From assembly GCA_002410715.1 (NCBI GenBank), contig DHOG01000137.1:1-9192 (forward strand): a DNA stretch of 9,192 nucleotides. Direction: 5' to 3'. The stretch is from Ruminococcaceae bacterium UBA5396 (GTDB lineage Bacteria; Bacillota; Clostridia; Oscillospirales; Acutalibacteraceae). Shown here one piece after another: positions 5,715 through 9,192 of the stretch (position 1 is its first letter; every line of letters starts with the position of its first letter). The notes below the pieces were generated by a model, which searched no databases, had not been told where the DNA came from, and was given only the letters and a program-made list of their open reading frames with translations. Position numbers and translations under genes: made by a program.

Positions 5715-6521
5715 ATGCATATAAAGAGTTACCATGTTATCATAGCGGTAATTGTTGCAGTAGCAGCCGTCGGTGCTTTAATAATTTGTTTTTTTGTAAG
5801 CGCTGATTCCCGGGAGATTGAAAAAGCGCTTATCCCCAAGTCATATGATACGGTATGCATAAAATCCGAAATGAAAACCGATTATTTGAACAACAATAAC
5901 AATAATCAGGATATAAATGATAAGACTTCAAATAGTGACGGATACTATATTGACGAAAATGGCAATTTAATTCAGCCGGGAGATGACGGATATCCTGCAC
6001 AGCTAGATAATGAGGAAAGATTTGAGACAATAGTTACAATGATTCGTTCTGGCGGAATTGTATATGAAAACGGCATAAGCGGTGAATATTATTTCTTCAA
6101 GGAAAACGAAAGAGATTTCGTCCTGTTTCTTGATAAAATGGAAGGGTTAAATGATGAGGGTGTGTGGACAAAACTCCCTCTTGCTAACTTTAATCTCAAG
6201 CCGCTGTTTGATCCCGACTGCCTTTTTGAGCTGTCCAAAAAGGATTTTGTTCGCAAGAAGGAAGGGTATGTTCCTGTATCCGGCCGGCTTGATGAAGTAT
6301 TCCATACACTACTCGGCACATCGGTTGAAAACCGTGATAAATATATCATTTTTGACCTAATACTCACAACCGAAAATAATAAAATCAGCACAGTTACTGC
6401 TATATATGAGCTCAGTGCCGAAGTTCGCATAACTCAAAAATGGAGCTTTTCATTTGAAAGTATTCGTCTGGCTCTTCCTGAAGTGCAGAAGAAATATAAA
6501 GAATCTGAGGTGGATTCATAG
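5715..6521 (+). CDS. Membrane-anchored extracytoplasmic protein of unknown function
   Basis: A 268-residue protein with AGGAG at 5703-5707, seven bases before the ATG. Residues 8-29 (VIIAVIVAVAAVGALIICFF) form a signal anchor with no lipobox. A low-complexity linker follows (about 57-85) with a run of Asn at 59-64 and Asn/Asp-rich text. The folded domain is about 100-260 and contains YENGISGEYYFFKENERDFV, WTKLPLANFN, then YVPVSGRLDEVFHTLL and a KWSFSFESI strand near the end. Alternating strands and an amphipathic helix loosely recall extracytoplasmic LolA/LppX-like sheets, but no motif settles it. The nearest upstream neighbour is the transposase scar, and the AraC gene converges on it 28 bp downstream. 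Base composition is close to its left neighbours, not to the fucose locus. Confidence 0.78.
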   Translation: MHIKSYHVIIAVIVAVAAVGALIICFFVSADSREIEKALIPKSYDTVCIKSEMKTDYLNNNNNNQDINDKTSNSDGYYIDENGNLIQPGDDGYPAQLDNEERFETIVTMIRSGGIVYENGISGEYYFFKENERDFVLFLDKMEGLNDEGVWTKLPLANFNLKPLFDPDCLFELSKKDFVRKKEGYVPVSGRLDEVFHTLLGTSVENRDKYIIFDLILTTENNKISTVTAIYELSAEVRITQKWSFSFESIRLALPEVQKKYKESEVDS

Positions 6522-6549
6522 TGCTGAAGCTCGGTAATAATTGGCTTGG

Positions 6550-7422
6550 TTACGTGTGGGTGTGCCTTGCAAAGGGATTCCCATTCCCTCTCCCCTTGCG
6601 GTATTTCCCCGGCGAAGTACCCTTATAACGGCGGAATAGGCGGATAAAATAGCTCGGATCGCTAAAGCCGCAAGCTAGCGCAATGTCGGTGACGCTGGCG
6701 TCGGTGGCACACAGCATTTCCGCGGCGCATTCGGCGCGGAAATAATTGAGGTAGTCGATGGGAGGGCGCCCTGTCACCTGCCGGAACACGCGGCAGAAAT
6801 ACAGCGGCGTCATATTGGCTTCGGCAGCCAGATCCGCCAGCGTCATGGGAGAAGCATAATCCCTCCGGATACGCTGTAGTGCGTTTTTCAAATCACTACC
6901 GTGAGGCTCCGGCTTTTCGACTGCCACAGTCAGACCTTGACCCAGAACCAGCCCCAGCCATTGCCACAACAGACCGGTTACGAGGAATTCGTAACCGGTC
7001 TGTTCCTTTTCCATCGCTTCAAACAGCCTGCCGATTACTGTGCCCGCCTCACTGTTGGCGGGAAATTCGGTTTGGATTGCCGCACCGTTTCCTAAAGCCG
7101 AGGCATACTGCGTTTGCCGTCCAGCACTACCCTGCAGCAATTTCTCCATATTCAGCACCAGACATTCATACACCGCGCTTTGCGGCCGACCGCCATGAAT
7201 CACCCCACCAGGGATAAAGGCACAGTCCCCGCTCTGCAGGGTTGACGCCGTTCCCGCAATCGACAGGCAAAATGTTCCCTGCCGCATGCGGATTAGCTCG
7301 CATTCGTCATGCCAGTGGAAGGGCATTTCATACCGGGGATGCCGCGTATCAACGTAATACCGTGCCACCGGAAAATCAAAGGTTCCCCTCTCGGCATTTT
7401 CGTGATAGGCCAAATAGCGCAT
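6550..7422 (-). CDS. AraC-family transcriptional regulator, probable regulator of the fucose operon
   Basis: A 290-residue protein. ATG 7422 is chosen over an in-frame TTG 12 bases earlier because GGAGG (complement of 7428-7432) stands 5 bases before it. The N-terminal half is a cupin ligand-binding domain: FHWHDECE places His36, His38 and Glu42 where cupins hold their ligand or metal, and LQSGDCAFIPGGVIHGG (about 62-78) is the second cupin block. The C-terminal half, about 176-276, is the AraC DNA-binding domain with two helix-turn-helix units: LADLAAEANMTPLYFCRVFR (195-214) and VTDIALACGFSDPSYFIRLF (244-263). It is divergent from the fucose genes with a shared control region containing a dyad, which is the usual layout for a sugar-responsive activator. 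Fucose or fuculose as inducer is inference. Confidence 0.9.
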   Translation of the reverse strand: MRYLAYHENAERGTFDFPVARYYVDTRHPRYEMPFHWHDECELIRMRQGTFCLSIAGTASTLQSGDCAFIPGGVIHGGRPQSAVYECLVLNMEKLLQGSAGRQTQYASALGNGAAIQTEFPANSEAGTVIGRLFEAMEKEQTGYEFLVTGLLWQWLGLVLGQGLTVAVEKPEPHGSDLKNALQRIRRDYASPMTLADLAAEANMTPLYFCRVFRQVTGRPPIDYLNYFRAECAAEMLCATDASVTDIALACGFSDPSYFIRLFRRYKGTSPGKYRKGRGNGNPFARHTHT

Positions 7423-7459
7423 TGTAACCTCCAAAATGTAAATATCGTCCTATTTTCTT

Positions 7460-7505
7460 TCAGTATACATCAAGACTTATCAGTTTGGCAATAGTATACT
7501 GATAG
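7460..7505. promoter_or_regulatory. Inverted-repeat operator between araC-type gene and fuc operon
   Basis: TCAGTATAC (7460-7468) is the exact complement of GTATACTGA (7494-7502), 25 bp apart. A second, nested dyad pairs TATCAGT (7478-7484) with ACTGATA (7498-7504). Each outer arm carries a TATACT hexamer, on the minus strand at 7467-7462 and on the plus strand at 7495-7500, so a protein bound here would sit over both divergent -10 sites. The plus-strand -10 has no good -35, which suits an activator-dependent fuc promoter. Confidence 0.62.
7462..7491 (-). promoter_or_regulatory. Promoter of the AraC-family regulator gene
   Basis: On the minus strand TTGCCA (7491-7486) is followed after 18 bp by TATACT (7467-7462), a fair sigma-A promoter. 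The start codon is about 40 bp downstream. The -10 lies inside the left operator arm, so autoregulation is likely. Confidence 0.55.
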
Positions 7506-7554
7506 TAACCATGTGAGGTTTTACTAGAAATTGTTCATAAGGAGTGACGGTTGT

Positions 7555-7708
7555 ATGGACAAAACCCTTGTTAAAAATCAAATCTGTGATGTGTGCAGTA
7601 AAATGTGGCAGCTCGGATGTGTGACCGCCAACGGCGGAAACGTGTCCACCCGGCGCGACCGGTTACAAAGAGCTTCTAAAGCCGGACGGCGAGCCAACCG
7701 ACCGCTGA
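7555..7708 (+). pseudogene. Class II aldolase (fuculose-phosphate aldolase-like) remnant fused to another gene end
   Basis: ATG 7555 has AAGGAG at 7539-7544 and opens MDKTLVKNQICDVCSKMWQL, then GCVTANGGNVSTRR. This is the N-terminus of a class II aldolase, including the GNVS phosphate-binding turn at 28-31. After about residue 34 (near 7655) similarity stops; the zinc-binding histidines and the rest of the usual ~215 residues are absent. A second piece in a frame shifted by one base reads ATGYKELLKPDGEPTDR to TGA 7706-7708, 15 bp before fucU. It looks like an authentic gene end, either of the same aldolase or of another operon gene. The joined frame continues with unrelated residues to 7767, overlapping the fucU start. 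An internal deletion is the simplest explanation. The aldolase call is good; the origin of the 3' piece is open. Confidence 0.75.
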
Positions 7709-7723
7709 AAGGAGTCAAACGGT

Positions 7724-8158
7724 ATGCTAAAAAACATTCCCCCCATCCTGTCTCCGGAGCTGCTTAAGGTGCTGTGCGAAATGGGACACGGCGATGAAAT
7801 CGTGCTGGCGGACGGCAACTTTCCCGCTAAAAGCATTGGCAAAAACGCCGTTGTCATCCGCGGGGACGGTCATGGCGTGACCGAGCTGCTGGACGCCATC
7901 CTCACCGTCATGCCGCTCGACACGTATGTGAAGCAACCCGCGGCACTGATGCAGGTGGTATCGGGCGACACGGTTGTTCCCGTCATTTGGGACAATTACC
8001 GCACGACGCTGGCAAAGCACGGCGAAAACCCCGAGGCGATCGAACAAGTGGAGCGCATGGCGTTTTACGAGCGTGCCAAATGCGCTTACGCCATTGTTGC
8101 GACCGGTGAAAGTGCGCTGTATGCCAACCTACTGCTGAAAAAAGGGGTGGTGAAGTGA
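7724..8158 (+). CDS. fucU: L-fucose mutarotase
   Basis: A 144-residue protein of the RbsD/FucU family, close to the ~140 residues of the Escherichia coli enzyme. It catalyses the interconversion of alpha- and beta-L-fucose in the cytoplasm, supplying the anomer used by the isomerase. The signature ILSPELLKVLCEMGHGDEIV (about 8-27) includes His22 and Asp24 of the MGHGD block. LADGNFPAKS follows, then GVTELLDAILTVMPLD, and the C-terminal block FYERAKCAYAIVATGESALY ends with LLKKGVVK as in other FucU proteins. AAGGAG at 7709-7714 overlaps the stop of the preceding remnant by tight spacing, so it was built into an operon. It appears fully intact although the genes on both sides are decayed. Confidence 0.95.
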   Translation: MLKNIPPILSPELLKVLCEMGHGDEIVLADGNFPAKSIGKNAVVIRGDGHGVTELLDAILTVMPLDTYVKQPAALMQVVSGDTVVPVIWDNYRTTLAKHGENPEAIEQVERMAFYERAKCAYAIVATGESALYANLLLKKGVVK

Positions 8159-8313
8159 GCGGGGGCGCTGGGTGCGCTGACCAATCTCGACGAGGGGCGC
8201 GCGCTGATCGCACGGCAAGAGCCGATAAACACTTCAAACCTACAGATACAGCGTCTTGGAATGCCGCGTATACACGATATCAAACCATTATTCAGAATAA
8301 AGGAGCGATGTAA
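8159..8313 (+). pseudogene. C-terminal tail of an FGGY sugar kinase, frameshifted
   Basis: Directly after the fucU stop the sequence reads AGALGALTNLDEGRALIARQ then EPIN in one frame. After a missing base near 8231 it continues as FKPTDTASWNAAYTRYQTII plus QNKGAM to TAA 8311-8313. Joined, this is the end of an FGGY carbohydrate kinase of the rhamnulokinase/fuculokinase sort: a helix ending ALGxLxxLxEGR, then PxxTFxPxDTxxWxxAYxRYQ. Restoring one T (ACTTC to ACTTTC) joins the frames. About 50 of an expected ~470-500 residues remain and the ATP- and sugar-binding domains are gone. It overlaps the ribosome site of fucI, which may be why this end was kept. The sugar cannot be fixed from the tail, but the position points to L-fuculose. 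Confidence 0.72.
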
Positions 8314-8314
8314 G

Positions 8315-9192
8315 ATGTTGTACCCCAAAATAGGTATTCGCCCAGTCATTGATGGTCGCTGGGGCGGTGTGCGCGAAAGCTTGGAAATGCAAACCATGTC
8401 CATGGCGAAAAACGCCGCCGCGCTGATCAGCGAAAACCTGCGGTATCCCGACGGCACACCGGTGCAATGTGTCATCGGCTGTACCACCATCGGAGGTGGT
8501 GCGGAAGCCGCTGCCGTCGCCGACCAGTTTTCAACCGAAAACGTAGTCGCCACCCTGTCAGTTACCCCCTGCTGGTGCTATGGAACAGAAACCTTTGATA
8601 TGGATTCGCACACCATCAAGGCGGTCTGGGGCTTCAACGGCACTGAGCGCCCGGGAGCGGTCTATCTCGCCGCTGTCATGGCAGCGCATGCCCAGCGCGG
8701 CTTGCCCGCATTCAGCATCTATGGTCACGATGTGCAGGAAGCGGACGATACCTCCATTCCCGACGACGTGGGCGAAAAAATATTGCGTTTTGCGCGTGGA
8801 GCGGTGGCGGTTGGCTGGATGAAGAATAAGGCATACGTCAACCTCGGCGGCGTATCGATGGGCATTGCGGGTAGCTACTGCGATGTATCCGTCATGCAGA
8901 AATTCTTCGGTCTGCGTGCCGAATGGGTCGATTTGACTGAACTGCTGCGCCGTATTACGCTGGGTATTTATGACACAGAAGAATATTCCAGTGCACTCGT
9001 GTGGATCAAGGCCAACTGCCATGAGGGGACTGACAAAAACGCAGGTAAAGAGTTCCCCACTGTGATTACCAAATCCAAGGTAGTTCCAGCGGACAAGGAT
9101 TGGGAATTCATTGCGAAAATGACTATCGTGATACGGGATATCCTATTTGGCAATCCCCGGCTCAAGGAGCTGGGCTGGCATGAGGAGGCACT
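8315..9192 (+). CDS. fucI: L-fucose isomerase, C-terminal half beyond window edge
   Basis: ATG 8315 with AAGGAG nine bases upstream opens MLYPKIGIRPVIDGRWGGVR. The frame is open to the right edge, giving 292 residues of an expected ~590. Strong family blocks are VTPCWCYGTETFDMD, WGFNGTERPGAVYLAA, GLPAFSIYGHDVQEADDTSI and VNLGGVSMGIAGSYCDVSVM, each nearly matching the Escherichia coli enzyme. The enzyme converts L-fucose to L-fuculose using a divalent metal; the metal-binding acids and histidine lie in the C-terminal half, not seen here, so intactness cannot be judged. It would act on the sugar supplied by the FucU step. The kinase and aldolase that should follow in the pathway survive only as remnants upstream. 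Confidence 0.95.
   Translation, partial: MLYPKIGIRPVIDGRWGGVRESLEMQTMSMAKNAAALISENLRYPDGTPVQCVIGCTTIGGGAEAAAVADQFSTENVVATLSVTPCWCYGTETFDMDSHTIKAVWGFNGTERPGAVYLAAVMAAHAQRGLPAFSIYGHDVQEADDTSIPDDVGEKILRFARGAVAVGWMKNKAYVNLGGVSMGIAGSYCDVSVMQKFFGLRAEWVDLTELLRRITLGIYDTEEYSSALVWIKANCHEGTDKNAGKEFPTVITKSKVVPADKDWEFIAKMTIVIRDILFGNPRLKELGWHEEA

Noticed and set aside
7531..7767. Intact 78-residue novel protein from TTG 7531
   Set aside because: Its first third is a class II aldolase N-terminus, its end is out-of-frame translation over the fucU start; it is a deletion product.
8086..9165. Minus-strand frames of 154-155 residues opposite fucI
   Set aside because: They are shadows of fucI, which matches the isomerase family throughout.

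Overview
The window looks like a mosaic stretch of a Clostridia-type (Bacillota) chromosome, probably from a gut or other anaerobic commensal. The basis is strong AAGGAG-type ribosome sites, a transposon-type serine recombinase behind a small SHOCT-like gene, an IS200 remnant, short zinc-ribbon and lipoprotein genes, and an L-fucose gene cluster with an AraC regulator. Base composition shifts along the window: a 60-base sample at 4621-4680 is 27% G+C and one at 8461-8520 is 65%.

Layout. (1) 1-934, minus strand: the end of a mobile element. A serine recombinase runs off the left edge behind a 52-residue SHOCT-like gene, and three 14-bp direct repeats lie just upstream of a candidate promoter. 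(2) About 1080-1680: no convincing intact gene, but five separate inverted repeats, one with a perfect 17-bp stem, and a short signal-peptide-like fragment. (3) 1688-3143, plus strand: a two-gene unit of a membrane zinc-ribbon protein and a small lipoprotein. (4) 3186-4439, minus strand: an FAD-dependent oxidoreductase with a long AT-rich upstream region. (5) 4800-5573: a graveyard holding the first 33 codons of a decayed lipoprotein, the left end and N-terminus of an IS200 element, and the N-terminus of an unrelated transposase in the opposite direction, the two transposases fused head-on by a deletion. (6) 5715-6521, plus strand: an unrecognised membrane-anchored extracytoplasmic protein. 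(7) 6550 to the right edge: an L-fucose locus. A divergently transcribed AraC-family regulator faces an operon that keeps intact fucU (mutarotase) and fucI (isomerase, cut by the window edge). The class II aldolase survives only as its first ~34 codons, and an FGGY sugar kinase only as a frameshifted C-terminal tail.

How the genes work together. In the fucose pathway FucU interconverts fucose anomers, FucI makes L-fuculose, a kinase phosphorylates it and an aldolase cleaves the phosphate. Here the two downstream steps are deleted from the operon, so the locus alone cannot complete the pathway. No complete, clearly novel system is visible. The most unusual items are the selectively eroded fuc operon, the palindrome-rich stretch beside the recombinase module, the recombinase-upstream direct repeats, and the uncharacterised zinc-ribbon/lipoprotein pair.
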